From the NCBI GenBank assembly GCA_018266755.1, contig JAFDZW010000005.1, positions 62,001 to 126,000 on the forward strand: DNA of 64,000 nucleotides. The letters run 5' to 3'. Position 1 is the first letter of the stretch, and every line of letters starts with the position of its first letter. The translations under genes were made by a program, and so were the position numbers. The notes under the pieces are model-generated. The model made no database searches. It was not told the origin of the DNA and saw nothing but the letters and a program-made list of their open reading frames with translations. Source of the DNA: Bacteroidota bacterium (GTDB lineage: Bacteria > Bacteroidota > Ignavibacteria > Palsa-1295). Positions 9,433-19,658 of this stretch are shown here, piece after piece.

Positions 9433-9466
9433 AGCCATTGTTTGGGAGTGCGCACAAAATCCCGCC

Positions 9467-9486
9467 TGGGGGCACAAAGGCCCCCA
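9467..9486 (+). terminator. GC-rich hairpin after the thiamine operon
   Basis: Perfect 7-bp stem TGGGGGC / GCCCCCA with loop ACAAAG, 34 bp past the symporter stop. There is no U-tract, so it could be a weak terminator or an mRNA 3'-end stabiliser. Confidence 0.4.
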
Positions 9487-9525
9487 TCCCGCTGTTTCAT
9501 TCGCGCCAAATACCGTTGACCAGCT

Positions 9526-10875
9526 ATGTTTGAAGAGCTTAGTTCGAAGTTTGAGGGCTTATATAAGAAAATCCGAGGTCAGGCCCGCCTCTCCGAAGGA
9601 AACGTCCAGGATGCAGTGCGGGATGTCCGCCGTGCGTTGCTCGATGCCGACGTTAACTATAAAGTTGCGAAGAAGTTTATCGACGATGTCCAGTCTCGTG
9701 CCCTTGGCGCCGAAGTACTGAAGTCGGTTAGTCCCGAACAGCAGTTCATCAAGATCCTCTATGATGAGCTAATCGCCATCATGGGCGGTTCAGCGGTCGA
9801 TATCAGATATTCGGCGGAGCTTCCGACCATTGTGATGGTCTGTGGTCTGCAAGGTTCGGGTAAGACGACCTTCACTGCAAAGTTTGCGAATTACCTGAAG
9901 GGGAAGAACAAACGTGCGATGCTCGTTGCGGCAGATATCTATCGTCCGGCCGCTATCGAACAGTTGCAGTTACTCGGTACGTCGATCGATGTACCCGTCT
10001 TTACGATCCCTGGAGAGAAAAACGCCGTCCGTATCGCTGAGGACGGATTACGCGAAGCACGTTCGAAAGGCTTCGACGTCGTTATCGTCGATACTGCAGG
10101 CCGCCTGACGGTCGACGAGCAGATGATGAAAGAGGTCGCGGACATTAAGTCTGCGATCAAACCGCACGAAATCCTCTTCGTCTGCGACTCCATGACGGGC
10201 CAGGATGCAGTAACGACGGCCAAAGCATTCCATGATCGTCTGGCATTCGACGGTGTTGTCCTCACGAAGCTCGACGGCGACGCCCGAGGCGGCGCAGCGC
10301 TTTCGATCCGTTCGGTCGTACAGGAACCGATCAAATTTATTTCAACCGGTGAAAAACTCGACGCACTCGAGCACTTCCACCCCGAACGTATGGCCTCGCG
10401 TATACTCGGCATGGGTGATATCGTCACCCTCGTCGAAAAAGCACAGGCACAAATCTCCGAAGAAGATGCAGCGAAGGTCGAAGAAAAACTTCGCAAGAAC
10501 GAGTTTACGCTCGACGATTTCCGAGAGCAACTTGGCCAGATCAAAAAGATGGGGTCAATTAAAGACCTCCTTGCCTATATTCCAGGAGTGAATACATCGG
10601 CACTTAAGGATGCCGACATCGACGATAAGTCGTTCAATCGTATCGAGGCGATTATTACATCGATGACTAAAGACGAGCGCCGTTACCCGCAGGTGCTCAA
10701 TGCCTCCCGTCGTGAGCGCATCGCAAAAGGCTCTGGCACAACCGTTCAGGAAGTGAACCGTCTGGTGAAGCAGTTCACCGAAATGCAGAAGATGATGAAG
10801 CGCTTCTCGAACGGCAAAGTATCGAAACAGATGAAAGATATGATGGCGAACATGCCCGTGCCGCCCGCAAATTAG
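9526..10875 (+). CDS. ffh: Signal recognition particle protein Ffh (SRP54)
   Basis: GTPase that binds signal sequences on nascent chains and delivers ribosomes to FtsY at the membrane. 449 residues: N domain 1-90, G domain about 95-295 with P-loop GLQGSGKTTFTAK, DTAGR, and TKLDGDARGGAAL, then a methionine-rich M domain ending in MQKMMKRF...MKDMMANMP. Usual length and architecture. It opens a long plus-strand gene run after the thiamine operon; asnS follows after 67 bp. Confidence 0.97.
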   Translation: MFEELSSKFEGLYKKIRGQARLSEGNVQDAVRDVRRALLDADVNYKVAKKFIDDVQSRALGAEVLKSVSPEQQFIKILYDELIAIMGGSAVDIRYSAELPTIVMVCGLQGSGKTTFTAKFANYLKGKNKRAMLVAADIYRPAAIEQLQLLGTSIDVPVFTIPGEKNAVRIAEDGLREARSKGFDVVIVDTAGRLTVDEQMMKEVADIKSAIKPHEILFVCDSMTGQDAVTTAKAFHDRLAFDGVVLTKLDGDARGGAALSIRSVVQEPIKFISTGEKLDALEHFHPERMASRILGMGDIVTLVEKAQAQISEEDAAKVEEKLRKNEFTLDDFREQLGQIKKMGSIKDLLAYIPGVNTSALKDADIDDKSFNRIEAIITSMTKDERRYPQVLNASRRERIAKGSGTTVQEVNRLVKQFTEMQKMMKRFSNGKVSKQMKDMMANMPVPPAN

Positions 10876-10942
10876 CGGAGCGAACGAGCTTGCAGTCGTA
10901 TATTTGTAGTCTATAATTCGATATTATTCGCTAAGACGTATT

Positions 10943-12289
10943 TTGCGCCAGGAAATTTACATAGAGGATCTGAAGCAGCACATCGGCAAGGACGTAACCC
11001 TTCGCGGATGGCTCTATAATAAGCGGTCGAGCGGGAAGATCCAGTTCTTAGAACTTCGTGACGGTACGGGCATCTGCCAGTGCGTTGTTATGAAGAACGC
11101 TGTCGATGACGCGACATTCGGGGCGTACGACAAGCTAACACAAGAATCGTCCCTCGCTGTGACCGGCACGGTACAAGAATCTGCCAAGGCTCCGGGCGGC
11201 GTTGAGCTCTTTACCAAGAGCATCGAGATCTTCCAGATCGCGAATGAATATCCGATCAGCCCGAAAGAGCACGGTATCGAGTTCTTGATGGGGAACAGGC
11301 ACCTGTGGCTTCGTTCGAAGCGCCAGCATGCCATCCAGAAGATCCGCCACGAAGTGGTGCACGCGATCCGCGACTTCTTCGATGAGCGCGGTTTCAACCT
11401 GCTCGATGCACCGATCCTCACCCCGAATGCCGCCGAAGGGACAAGTACGCTATTCGAGCTTGAGTACTTCGATGAGGGTAACGCCTATTTGACACAGTCG
11501 GGCCAGCTTTATGGCGAGGCCGGCGCGATGGCGCTCGGAAAGGTGTACGTCTTCGGTCCGACGTTCCGTGCAGAAAAGTCAAAGACCCGTCGACATCTCA
11601 CCGAGTTTTGGATGGTCGAGCCTGAGGTAGCGTTTATGGACCTGCAGGGTGATATGGAGCTTGCCGAGGAATTCGTTTCCTACATTGTCCAGCGCGTACT
11701 TGCCAATCGCAAGGAAGAACTCGCGGCGCTCGAGCGCGATCTCAGCAAGCTCGAGAACATCAAAGCACCATTCCCAAAGCTTCACTATGATGAAGCAGCG
11801 AAGATCCTTGCCGACTACTGGGGATCGATGTCGCCGGAAGAGAAGGCCGAGCGATTCGCCTCGGGACACAAAGAGTTTGTATACGGCGATGACTTCGGCG
11901 CACCCGATGAGTCGGTGATCTCGTCACGCTTCGACCGTCCCGTCATCGTCCATCACTACCCGGCAGCAGTAAAGGCGTTCTATATGAAGCGCGATCCGAA
12001 CGAACCGGACAAGGCGCTCGCGATGGACATGCTCGCGCCGGAAGGGTACGGCGAGATCATCGGCGGTTCGCAGCGTGAGGACGATTATGAGACACTCGTC
12101 GAGCGTATCAAGTCGCATGATCTGCCGCTTGAGGCGTTCGCCTGGTATCTCGATCTTCGTAAGTACGGCAGTGTGCCTCACGCCGGCTTCGGCCTCGGCG
12201 TCGAGCGGACGGTTGCATGGATCTGCGGCATCGAGCACGTCAGAGAGACGATCCCGTTCCCTCGGACGATCTCGCGTATTTGGCCATAA
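10943..12289 (+). CDS. asnS: Asparaginyl-tRNA synthetase
   Basis: Class IIb synthetase charging tRNA-Asn. 448 residues: N-terminal OB-fold anticodon-binding domain (residues 1-110, with [21 protein letters not shown]), then the catalytic core with motif 2 [25 protein letters not shown] and motif 3 [13 protein letters not shown]. The MVEPEVAF segment and C-terminal [10 protein letters not shown] match AsnRS rather than AspRS. The best start is TTG at 10943; no ATG lies nearby in frame. A genuine AsnRS suggests direct tRNA-Asn charging rather than only the GatCAB route. nuoJ starts 15 bp downstream. Confidence 0.93.
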   Translation: MRQEIYIEDLKQHIGKDVTLRGWLYNKRSSGKIQFLELRDGTGICQCVVMKNAVDDATFGAYDKLTQESSLAVTGTVQESAKAPGGVELFTKSIEIFQIANEYPISPKEHGIEFLMGNRHLWLRSKRQHAIQKIRHEVVHAIRDFFDERGFNLLDAPILTPNAAEGTSTLFELEYFDEGNAYLTQSGQLYGEAGAMALGKVYVFGPTFRAEKSKTRRHLTEFWMVEPEVAFMDLQGDMELAEEFVSYIVQRVLANRKEELAALERDLSKLENIKAPFPKLHYDEAAKILADYWGSMSPEEKAERFASGHKEFVYGDDFGAPDESVISSRFDRPVIVHHYPAAVKAFYMKRDPNEPDKALAMDMLAPEGYGEIIGGSQREDDYETLVERIKSHDLPLEAFAWYLDLRKYGSVPHAGFGLGVERTVAWICGIEHVRETIPFPRTISRIWP

Positions 12290-12304
12290 AACTTTCGATT
12301 CACC

Positions 12305-12814
12305 TTGAACTGGGGAGAGATCGTATTCTGGGTGTTGTCGGCGGGGGCGATCGTATCGGCCCTGTTGATGGTCACGCGCAAAAGCGCCGTTTCGAGCGCG
12401 CTCTCACTTGTGATGACGTTCTGCTTCCTAGCTGGTCTCTACCTGACACTGCAGGCACAATTCCTCGCCATCGTGCAAGTCGCGGTGTACGCCGGTGCTA
12501 TCATGGTGTTAGTGCTGTTCGTGATCATGCTGCTCAATCTCAAGGAAGAGCGCTTGACCCTTGGCACAGATCGCAAGGCGCTCATTGGAACCCTTGGGGT
12601 CATCGCCATTTTCGCACAGATCGCCGCGATCATTTTCGCCAATAGCAACGGTCTGCCCCCAGCGATAAGCGCAAAGGCGGCGGAGCTCGGGACCGTCGAA
12701 TCGGTCGGCATGTCGCTTTACTCAAGTTTCGCATTCCCGTTCGAGATGGCCTCGGTGATCCTGATCGTCTCGGCCGTCGGTGCGATCGTCTTAGCCAAGA
12801 AGAAGCTTCGTTAA
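12305..12814 (+). CDS. nuoJ: NADH-quinone oxidoreductase subunit J
   Basis: Small membrane subunit of complex I (ND6-like). 169 residues with five predicted helices; the conserved third helix reads [27 protein letters not shown] start at 12305 closely follows asnS, so the nuoJKLMN genes are probably read from the ffh/asnS transcript. Four bases separate it from nuoK. Confidence 0.93.
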   Translation: MNWGEIVFWVLSAGAIVSALLMVTRKSAVSSALSLVMTFCFLAGLYLTLQAQFLAIVQVAVYAGAIMVLVLFVIMLLNLKEERLTLGTDRKALIGTLGVIAIFAQIAAIIFANSNGLPPAISAKAAELGTVESVGMSLYSSFAFPFEMASVILIVSAVGAIVLAKKKLR

Positions 12815-12818
12815 CGCC

Positions 12819-13121
12819 ATGACGTCACTTACGAACTACCTGCTCGTTTCCGCGGCCTTGTTCGCGATCGGCGCAGCCGGCGTCTTCTTCCGTCGCAATG
12901 CGATCATCATTTTCATGTGTGTCGAACTCATGCTCAACGCGGTGAACCTTACGCTCATCGCATTTTCGCAATTCCTTGGCGACCATTCCGGTCAGGTCCT
13001 CGTCTTCTTTGTGATGACAGTGGCCGCCGCGGAGGCTGCCGTTGGTCTGGCGATCGTCATTGCGATCTATCGCAATAAGGCTTCGACGGAAGTTGACACG
13101 CTCAATCTGCTCAAGGGATAA
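12819..13121 (+). CDS. nuoK: NADH-quinone oxidoreductase subunit K
   Basis: Membrane subunit of complex I (ND4L-like, MrpC-related). Exactly 100 residues with three helices. The conserved glutamates sit in [11 protein letters not shown] and in the [17 protein letters not shown] segment, both typical. The ATG follows nuoJ by four bases and the stop is immediately followed by the nuoL GTG. Confidence 0.95.
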   Translation: MTSLTNYLLVSAALFAIGAAGVFFRRNAIIIFMCVELMLNAVNLTLIAFSQFLGDHSGQVLVFFVMTVAAAEAAVGLAIVIAIYRNKASTEVDTLNLLKG

Positions 13122-15038
13122 GTGAACGAGTTGATCCCATATATCGTCCTGTTCCCGCTGCTTGGCTTTGCCATCAATGGGCTCTTTGGATGGAAGTACA
13201 AGACGAACCCCATCGCCGGCGTCATCGCTACGCTGGCGGTCACCGCTAGCTTTGTCGTTGCGTGCATGGTGTTCTTTAACATGGTCGGAGCGACCGAAGA
13301 ACACCGTGTCCTGAAGGTCACGGTAATGGACTGGATCTCCGTGGGGAAGGTCAACGTCGGGATTAGCTACCTCATCGACCAACTTTCTATCATCTTCGTT
13401 CTGGTGATCACGGGCGTAGGGGCGCTGATCCATCTGTACTCGATGGGGTACATGAAAGGTGACCCGGGCTACGCGCGGTTCTTTACCTATCTGAACCTCT
13501 TTATCGTCATGATGCTCCAGCTCGTCATGGCAGATAACTATCTCCTAACGTTCCTCGGCTGGGAAGGCGTCGGACTGTGCAGCTACTTGCTCATCGGTTT
13601 CTGGTACGAGGAAGTGAAGAATGGGGATGCCGCGAAGAAGGCGTTCATCGTAAACCGTATCGGCGACTTTGGCTTCCTGGTTGCAATGGGTATCATGCTC
13701 GTGACGTTCGGCACGCTGAATTATCAAGACGTCGCGAACGGAGCGTTGAGCATGGGTAGCTCAACGGCCATTACGGCTATCACGATGATGCTCTTCTTGG
13801 GCTGTACCGGTAAGAGTGCGCAGATCCCGCTTTTTGTATGGCTGCCTGACGCCATGGCGGGTCCGACACCGGTTTCAGCACTTATCCATGCGGCGACGAT
13901 GGTTACGAGCGGTATCTATCTTGTCGCTCGGTCAAACATCTTGTTCGCGCTCTCACCCGCGACACTTAGTGTTGTCGCAGTTGTTGCGATCTGTACGGCA
14001 CTCCTTGCCGCAATGATCGGCATCTTCCAGAACGACATCAAGAAAGTACTTGCGTACTCCACGGTGTCGCAGCTTGGCTATATGTTCCTCGGGCTCGGCG
14101 TTGGTGCGTTTTCGGCGGGCGTGTTCCACGTCTTGACCCATGCGTTCTTTAAGGCTTGTCTCTTCCTCGGTTCGGGCGCTGTCATCCATGCGATGCACCA
14201 CGAACAGGATATGCAGAAGATGGGAGGCTTGAAGAAATATCTGCCGATCACGTATTGGACATTTCTCATTGCTACCATCGCGATCGCGGGTATCCCGCCA
14301 TTCGCAGGGTTCTTCTCGAAGGACGAGATATTGTGGAAAGCGTTCTCGCAAGGTAGTGTGCTGCTGTGGGTACTTGGTGCCCTCGGCGCGTTGATGACGG
14401 CGTTCTATATGTTCCGCCTTGTATACCTGACTTTCTTCGGCAAGGAGCGCTTCGACGCACATCACCATCCGCCGCATGAAGTTGGGGCGGCAATGTACAT
14501 CCCACTTATCGTGCTCGCGGCGCTGTCGATTCTTGGCGGATTCCTCGGCGTTCCGGAGATCCTCGGAGGCGGTGAAACACTGCACCGCTGGCTCGAGCCG
14601 GTGCTCGGCGCAGGTGAGCAGCTCGCAGCTGCCCACGCCGGTGTCCACGGAGAGGGGATGGAGATCCCATTGATGGCTGTGTCGGTCGGCATTGCCGTTG
14701 TTGGTATTCTCCTGGCAACGCGTTACTACAAGAGTAAGACCACGCTGGCCGAGAATGAGCGGAAGATCGGCGGCTTCTATAAGATTGCTTCGAACAAGTT
14801 CTATGTGGACAAGCTCTACGAAAGTGCTGTCGTGAAACCGACATTCGGTCTTTCCAATAGCTTCCTGTACAAGATCGTGGATGTGAAGATCATCGATGGT
14901 ATTGTCAACGGGGCGGCTGCCGTCACCGGCATGCTCAGTGGGATCTTGCGCCGTTTACAGAACGGACTCGTCCAGAACTATGCCATGGTGATCGTCATCG
15001 GCATCTTCGCCTTGATCGGTTATATTCTGATGTTCTAG
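13122..15038 (+). CDS. nuoL: NADH-quinone oxidoreductase subunit L
   Basis: Distal antiporter-like proton-pumping subunit of complex I (ND5), with the long lateral helix at its C-terminus. 638 residues. Typical signatures include LLTFLGWEGVGLCSYLLIGFW, the GPTPVSALIHAATMVTSGIYL segment with the conserved Lys/His residues, and VLAYSTVSQLGYM. GTG start directly adjoins the nuoK stop. A short His-rich stretch (DAHHHPPHEVG) lies in a loop near residue 447. Confidence 0.96.
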   Translation: MNELIPYIVLFPLLGFAINGLFGWKYKTNPIAGVIATLAVTASFVVACMVFFNMVGATEEHRVLKVTVMDWISVGKVNVGISYLIDQLSIIFVLVITGVGALIHLYSMGYMKGDPGYARFFTYLNLFIVMMLQLVMADNYLLTFLGWEGVGLCSYLLIGFWYEEVKNGDAAKKAFIVNRIGDFGFLVAMGIMLVTFGTLNYQDVANGALSMGSSTAITAITMMLFLGCTGKSAQIPLFVWLPDAMAGPTPVSALIHAATMVTSGIYLVARSNILFALSPATLSVVAVVAICTALLAAMIGIFQNDIKKVLAYSTVSQLGYMFLGLGVGAFSAGVFHVLTHAFFKACLFLGSGAVIHAMHHEQDMQKMGGLKKYLPITYWTFLIATIAIAGIPPFAGFFSKDEILWKAFSQGSVLLWVLGALGALMTAFYMFRLVYLTFFGKERFDAHHHPPHEVGAAMYIPLIVLAALSILGGFLGVPEILGGGETLHRWLEPVLGAGEQLAAAHAGVHGEGMEIPLMAVSVGIAVVGILLATRYYKSKTTLAENERKIGGFYKIASNKFYVDKLYESAVVKPTFGLSNSFLYKIVDVKIIDGIVNGAAAVTGMLSGILRRLQNGLVQNYAMVIVIGIFALIGYILMF

Positions 15039-15041
15039 GCC

Positions 15042-16592
15042 ATGGGAATGATCTCACTACTCATCCTCATTCCACTAACCGGCGCGGCGTTGCTTCACTT
15101 CGTGAAGAACGATAACGCTGCGAAGATCTTTACGCTCGGGGTTTCCGTCGTCGCGTTCGTTGTTTCGCTCGTTGCCTATTTCCAGTTCGACCCGAGGGCG
15201 CTCGGCTATCAATTCCAGGAGAAGCTTGATTGGGTGGCGATCGGCAACATCCGTCTGAGCTATTTCGTCGGGCTCGACGGAATGTCAATGCTTCTCGTGT
15301 TGCTGACAACCTTCCTGATGGTCATTGCGCTCATCGGTACGTGGAATTCGCAGTCGAAGAAAGTATCGAACCTGATGGCGCTCTTGCTGCTGCTCGAAGC
15401 AGGCATGATCGGCGTTTTTTGTTCACTTGATCTCTTCCTCTTCTACATCTTCTGGGAGCTCATCCTCATTCCGATGTACTTCATCATCGGCGTTTGGGGA
15501 GGGGAGCGTCGTATCTATGCAGCGGTCAAATTCTTTATCTACACGCTTGCGGGATCGCTCTTCATGCTCGTGGCTATCATCTGGCTCGGACTCGAAGCCG
15601 CGAAGGTTGGCGGGACGTTCACTACAGACCTCGTGAAGCTGACTGCGATCAGCCACCAACTTCCGCTCGATGTTCAGAACTACCTCTTCTGGGCGTTTGC
15701 AGCATCGTTCGCGATCAAAGTGCCACTCTTCCCGGTGCACACGTGGTTGCCCGATGCTCACGTCGAGGCTCCGACGATCGGCTCGGTCATTTTGGCCGGC
15801 GTTCTTCTGAAGATGGGTACATACGGCCTGATCCGATTCAACCTCGGGCTTTTCCCTCAGGCAAGTGCGAACAATGCGTCTGTCCTTGCGGTACTGGCGG
15901 TCGTTGGTATCATCTACGGTGCTCTCGTCGCGATCGTCCAGACGGATATCAAGAAGCTGATCGCGTACTCGTCCGTTACGCACATGGGGTTCATCGTGCT
16001 GGGTATCTTCTCGATGACTCGGGAAGGTCTGCAGGGAGCGGTGATCCAAATGGTGAACCACGGACTCTCGACAGGCATGCTCTTCATGATGTTCGGCATG
16101 ATGTACGAGCGGAAGCATACCCGGGCCATCAGTGAGTATGGCGGAGTAGCAAAGATCACGCCGCTCTTTGCAGTCTTCTTCGCGATCGCTATGCTTTCGA
16201 GCGTTGGTCTGCCGGGACTCAACGGCTTCGTAGGTGAATACCTGACACTAATGGGGGCGTTCCAATCGCCGGTACTGCACTCATGGGTGTACTCGATCTT
16301 CAGTTCTACCGGTGTCATTCTCGCTGCAGTATATCTACTGTGGATGTACCAGCGCTTCATGCTCGGCCCGGTGACGCACGAAGCGAATCGTTCGCTGAAA
16401 GACCTTTCGACGCGTGAGATAGTGTCACTTGTGCCGCTCGTCGTATTCATGATCTGGATCGGAGTCCGACCGATGCAGTTCATGCGCACCAGCGAGACGA
16501 GCATCAATGCACTGTCGAACTCTTTGCTCGGTGTTCAGCCCGAGAAGACCAACGACTATCAGGTTGTGAACCCGAAGGTGATCGTGAAATAG
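15042..16592 (+). CDS. nuoM: NADH-quinone oxidoreductase subunit M
   Basis: Antiporter-like proton-pumping subunit of complex I (ND4). 516 residues. Motifs: FYIFWELILIPMYFIIGVWGG, the LPDAHVEAPTIGSVILAGVLLKMGTYG-type helix pair with the buried Lys, and IAYSSVTHMGF. The ATG lies three bases after the nuoL stop. Of the antiporter-like trio L/M/N this is assigned as M from length and the LPDAHVEAPT motif. Confidence 0.95.
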   Translation: MGMISLLILIPLTGAALLHFVKNDNAAKIFTLGVSVVAFVVSLVAYFQFDPRALGYQFQEKLDWVAIGNIRLSYFVGLDGMSMLLVLLTTFLMVIALIGTWNSQSKKVSNLMALLLLLEAGMIGVFCSLDLFLFYIFWELILIPMYFIIGVWGGERRIYAAVKFFIYTLAGSLFMLVAIIWLGLEAAKVGGTFTTDLVKLTAISHQLPLDVQNYLFWAFAASFAIKVPLFPVHTWLPDAHVEAPTIGSVILAGVLLKMGTYGLIRFNLGLFPQASANNASVLAVLAVVGIIYGALVAIVQTDIKKLIAYSSVTHMGFIVLGIFSMTREGLQGAVIQMVNHGLSTGMLFMMFGMMYERKHTRAISEYGGVAKITPLFAVFFAIAMLSSVGLPGLNGFVGEYLTLMGAFQSPVLHSWVYSIFSSTGVILAAVYLLWMYQRFMLGPVTHEANRSLKDLSTREIVSLVPLVVFMIWIGVRPMQFMRTSETSINALSNSLLGVQPEKTNDYQVVNPKVIVK

Positions 16593-16599
16593 TACGACT

Positions 16600-18072
16600 G
16601 TGAGCTACAACGACTTCATCAGTGTGCTGCCGCTGCTCGTCCTGACCGGGACAGGGTTCCTCGTGCTATTGTGGGATGCTTTCAGCAAGAAACCCTCGCG
16701 GGCACCGCTTACACTGACGATGCTCGGTGGTGTCGGGGCGATCGCGGCTGCGGCGGCGAATCTGATGAATTCCTCGAGTGTAGCGTTCGGCGGTCTTTTC
16801 TTCTCCAATAGCTTCACCAATTTCTTTACTATCATCTTCTCGGCAGCCGTCATTTTGACTTCGATGCTTGCCGAGCGATACCTGCAGGGCAAGGAAGTCA
16901 TCACCGGCGAGTTTAGTGCACTCCTGATCTTCTCCGCGGTGGGAATGGTCATGCTCGCTTCCGGGGCGAACCTGATCGTGACGTTCCTCGGACTTGAGAC
17001 AATGTCCGTTTCCTTCTATGTCCTGGCTGGGCTCTACCGAACTGAAGCCCGGTCCAACGAAGCATCGCTGAAGTACTTCCTGCTTGGCGCGTTCGCGACT
17101 GGTTTCTTCTTGTACGGCATCGCTCTGATCTATGGTTGTACCGGAACGATGAGCCTTGTCGATATCCGAGGCACGATGGCGGCGACCGGTGCCCAGCCAC
17201 GAATCGCTTCGCCCGATTCGACACTGCTCCTTCTCGGCTCAGTGCTGCTGATCGTCGGCCTTGCGTTTAAGGTCGCAGCATTCCCATTCCATCAATGGGC
17301 ACCAGATGTGTATGAAGGATCGCCGTCGATCGTCTCGGGCTTCATGTCCACCGCGGGGAAGACTGCTGCATTCGCGTCCTTTGCCCTGATCTTTGGCTAC
17401 GCGCTCATTCCGAACGGCCACCCGCATGGCGGGATGGAGAAGGTCCAGATGATCCTCGCGATTCTCGCAGCGTTGTCTATGCTCTACGGCAACATCGTGG
17501 CGATCGCCCAGACGAAGATCAAGCGTATGCTGGCCTACTCGAGCGTAGCTCATGCCGGATATCTGCTGCTCGGTGTGACGGCGCTTAATGCGAATGGCCA
17601 GAAGGGCATCGCTGTTTACTCGGCCGTTTACACGCTGATGCAGATCGGTGCGTTCGGCGTCGTTTCGTACCTCGAGCGTGAAGACGGTGTCGGCCTCGAA
17701 TTAGCTGACTACGCCGGCCTCTCGAAGCGCAGGCCCTACCTTGCATTGCTGATGTCCATCCTGATGTTCTCGCTTGCCGGAATACCTCCGTTCGCCGGAT
17801 TCTTTGGTAAGTACTACCTCTTCATGGCCGCCCTTGATGCGGGCATGACGTGGGTCGTGATCGTCGGCGTTATTTCGAGCATCATCGCCTCCTTCTTCTA
17901 TCTGCGTGTGATCGTTCAGATGTACTTCACAGAGCCGAAGCATGTTACAGAGCCCGCGAAGGAAGGCTTCTCATTTCCGATGATCGCCGTCGGACTGGCG
18001 GTGGTTGCACTGCTCGTCTTCGGCTTGCAGCCATCCTTGCTTTTGCAAGGGATCGGCTATTTCTTCCAATAA
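16600..18072 (+). CDS. nuoN: NADH-quinone oxidoreductase subunit N
   Basis: Antiporter-like proton-pumping subunit of complex I (ND2). 490 residues. Shows the FHQWAPDVYEGSPSIVSGFMSTAGKTAAF region and RMLAYSSVAHAGYLLLG, both diagnostic of NuoN. GTG start seven bases after nuoM. It ends the nuoJKLMN block; nnr begins 14 bp downstream, so the transcript probably continues. Confidence 0.95.
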   Translation: MSYNDFISVLPLLVLTGTGFLVLLWDAFSKKPSRAPLTLTMLGGVGAIAAAAANLMNSSSVAFGGLFFSNSFTNFFTIIFSAAVILTSMLAERYLQGKEVITGEFSALLIFSAVGMVMLASGANLIVTFLGLETMSVSFYVLAGLYRTEARSNEASLKYFLLGAFATGFFLYGIALIYGCTGTMSLVDIRGTMAATGAQPRIASPDSTLLLLGSVLLIVGLAFKVAAFPFHQWAPDVYEGSPSIVSGFMSTAGKTAAFASFALIFGYALIPNGHPHGGMEKVQMILAILAALSMLYGNIVAIAQTKIKRMLAYSSVAHAGYLLLGVTALNANGQKGIAVYSAVYTLMQIGAFGVVSYLEREDGVGLELADYAGLSKRRPYLALLMSILMFSLAGIPPFAGFFGKYYLFMAALDAGMTWVVIVGVISSIIASFFYLRVIVQMYFTEPKHVTEPAKEGFSFPMIAVGLAVVALLVFGLQPSLLLQGIGYFFQ

Positions 18073-18086
18073 TCTTTTTGAATATA

Positions 18087-19658
18087 ATGCGCGCGGTACT
18101 CACCAAAGCAGAGTCCAAAGCGTATGACGAGTTTCTGATCAAGAAGATCGGCATGCTGCCTGCCGTCTTGATGGAGAATGCCGCACGCGGTGCACTTGAT
18201 TCGATCAACGATTGGCTCGTTGCAGCACCGGCAAAATCGGTACTCATCTTCTGTGGTGGCGGAAACAACGGCGGCGACGGCTTTGCCCTGGCTCGGTTGC
18301 TGACCGAACGAGGCAGCGACGTCGACATCGTAATGCTGGCAACGCCGGCACAACTCTCGAAGGACGCGGCGCAACAATACGGTATCCTTCGCAAGATACT
18401 CGGCCCCGAAAGCTTCCATAAGTATCCGTTCAGCGATTCGCATTTCTTATCGCATCTCGATCTGTGCGTCATCGTTGACGCCATGCTCGGAACCGGTGCA
18501 AGCGGGAAGCTGCGTGACAAATACGCTGACGCCGTCGTTACGATGAACCAGTTGGCCCAGGCAATCGGCGCAAATATTCTGGCTGTTGACATTCCGACTG
18601 GACTCGATGCCGATACCGGTGACGTCCCGACCGTTCGCGGCCAGAAGCCGATCGTCGTTCTTGCCGACCGTACCGCTACCATGGGCGCCTTCAAACAGGG
18701 CTTCTTCCAAGGATTTGCACCCGACGTTACTGGCGATGTGAGCGTCATCGGCCTCGGCGTCGCGATCGACTCCGAGTCAGCTGTGAATATGTTGGACATC
18801 TCCGACATCCGGCCACTCGCACCATCCCGGTTCAAGACGGCTTCCAAGTACGACGAAGGCGTTGTGCTTTCGATCGCCGGCTCCATTGGAATGACCGGAG
18901 CGGCGATCATGAGCGCAGAGGCTGCCCTGAAGAGTGGCTGCGGACTCGTCACCGTTGCGACACCCGAATCGCAGCGACCCATCGTCGCTGCGGCGATGCC
19001 GGAGATCATGACCATCGCCCTCGAAGATTCGGACGGCGAGCCGATAGGGAAGTCACTTGCTTCGCTCGGCAGATCGCTTGAACGCGCCGATGTCATCCTT
19101 CTCGGTCCCGGACTCCGCGACAGCGACAGCGCCAAGGCGTACTGCAAGATGGTGCTTGGTGACGCGGAACTTCCGATCATTGCAGATGCCGGAGCTCTCG
19201 CAGCGATCGCCGATGACGTGACCATCCTCAAGAAACGCAAGGCACCGACCGTGCTCACACCGCACGCCGGAGAAATGTCCCGCATGCTCGGGATAGATCG
19301 TGATGAGCTCGAGGCCCATCGCATCGAATATGCCATTGCATTTGCCAAGGCCTTCAAAGTTGTCGTAGTGCTGAAAGGAGCCCCGACCGTCATTGCATCG
19401 CCGGACAGCAAGGCCTTTATCTCTCCGACAGGCAACGCAGGTATGGCGACAGCCGGAACAGGCGACGTCCTCGCCGGAATGATCGCCGGCTTCGTGGCCC
19501 GCGAACCGCAGTCTGTTCTGAACCCGACGATCTTCGCCGTCTATGCTCATGGCCTTGCAGGCGATGTGGCCGCAAAGGAGAAGACGCAGAACTCGCTTGT
19601 CGCGACCGATCTCATCGCCGTCTTTCCCGAGACGTTCAAGCAACTCGGCCTGCAATGA
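18087..19658 (+). CDS. nnr: Bifunctional NAD(P)H-hydrate repair enzyme (epimerase + dehydratase)
   Basis: Repairs hydrated NAD(P)H. The N-terminal YjeF_N domain epimerises R-NADHX and the C-terminal ribokinase-fold domain dehydrates S-NADHX with ADP or ATP. 523 residues from the ATG at 18087; the frame stays open upstream into nuoN, but the homologous N-terminus (an MRAVLTKAESKAYD-type start) fixes this start. Visible are CGGGNNGGDGFALARLL in the epimerase domain, and TPHAGEMSRML plus GTGDVLAGMIAG in the dehydratase domain. Its place straight after complex I genes suits a role in NADH quality control. Stop overlaps ccmB by 4 bp. Confidence 0.94.
   Translation: MRAVLTKAESKAYDEFLIKKIGMLPAVLMENAARGALDSINDWLVAAPAKSVLIFCGGGNNGGDGFALARLLTERGSDVDIVMLATPAQLSKDAAQQYGILRKILGPESFHKYPFSDSHFLSHLDLCVIVDAMLGTGASGKLRDKYADAVVTMNQLAQAIGANILAVDIPTGLDADTGDVPTVRGQKPIVVLADRTATMGAFKQGFFQGFAPDVTGDVSVIGLGVAIDSESAVNMLDISDIRPLAPSRFKTASKYDEGVVLSIAGSIGMTGAAIMSAEAALKSGCGLVTVATPESQRPIVAAAMPEIMTIALEDSDGEPIGKSLASLGRSLERADVILLGPGLRDSDSAKAYCKMVLGDAELPIIADAGALAAIADDVTILKKRKAPTVLTPHAGEMSRMLGIDRDELEAHRIEYAIAFAKAFKVVVVLKGAPTVIASPDSKAFISPTGNAGMATAGTGDVLAGMIAGFVAREPQSVLNPTIFAVYAHGLAGDVAAKEKTQNSLVATDLIAVFPETFKQLGLQ

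Noticed and set aside
9433..9525. ATCCCGC direct repeats flanking the hairpin before ffh considered as a regulatory site or small RNA (4.5S/SRP RNA)
   Set aside because: Too short and without the conserved SRP RNA tetraloop and asymmetric loop; only the hairpin is reported.
12825..13433. 202-codon minus-strand ORF across nuoK-nuoL
   Set aside because: Antisense to two conserved genes; highly charged His/Asp/Arg composition typical of the complement of membrane-protein codons.
17945..19435. 496-codon minus-strand ORF across nnr
   Set aside because: The longest shadow in the window; it mirrors the codon phase of nnr and has no recognisable domain, whereas nnr has full catalytic motifs.
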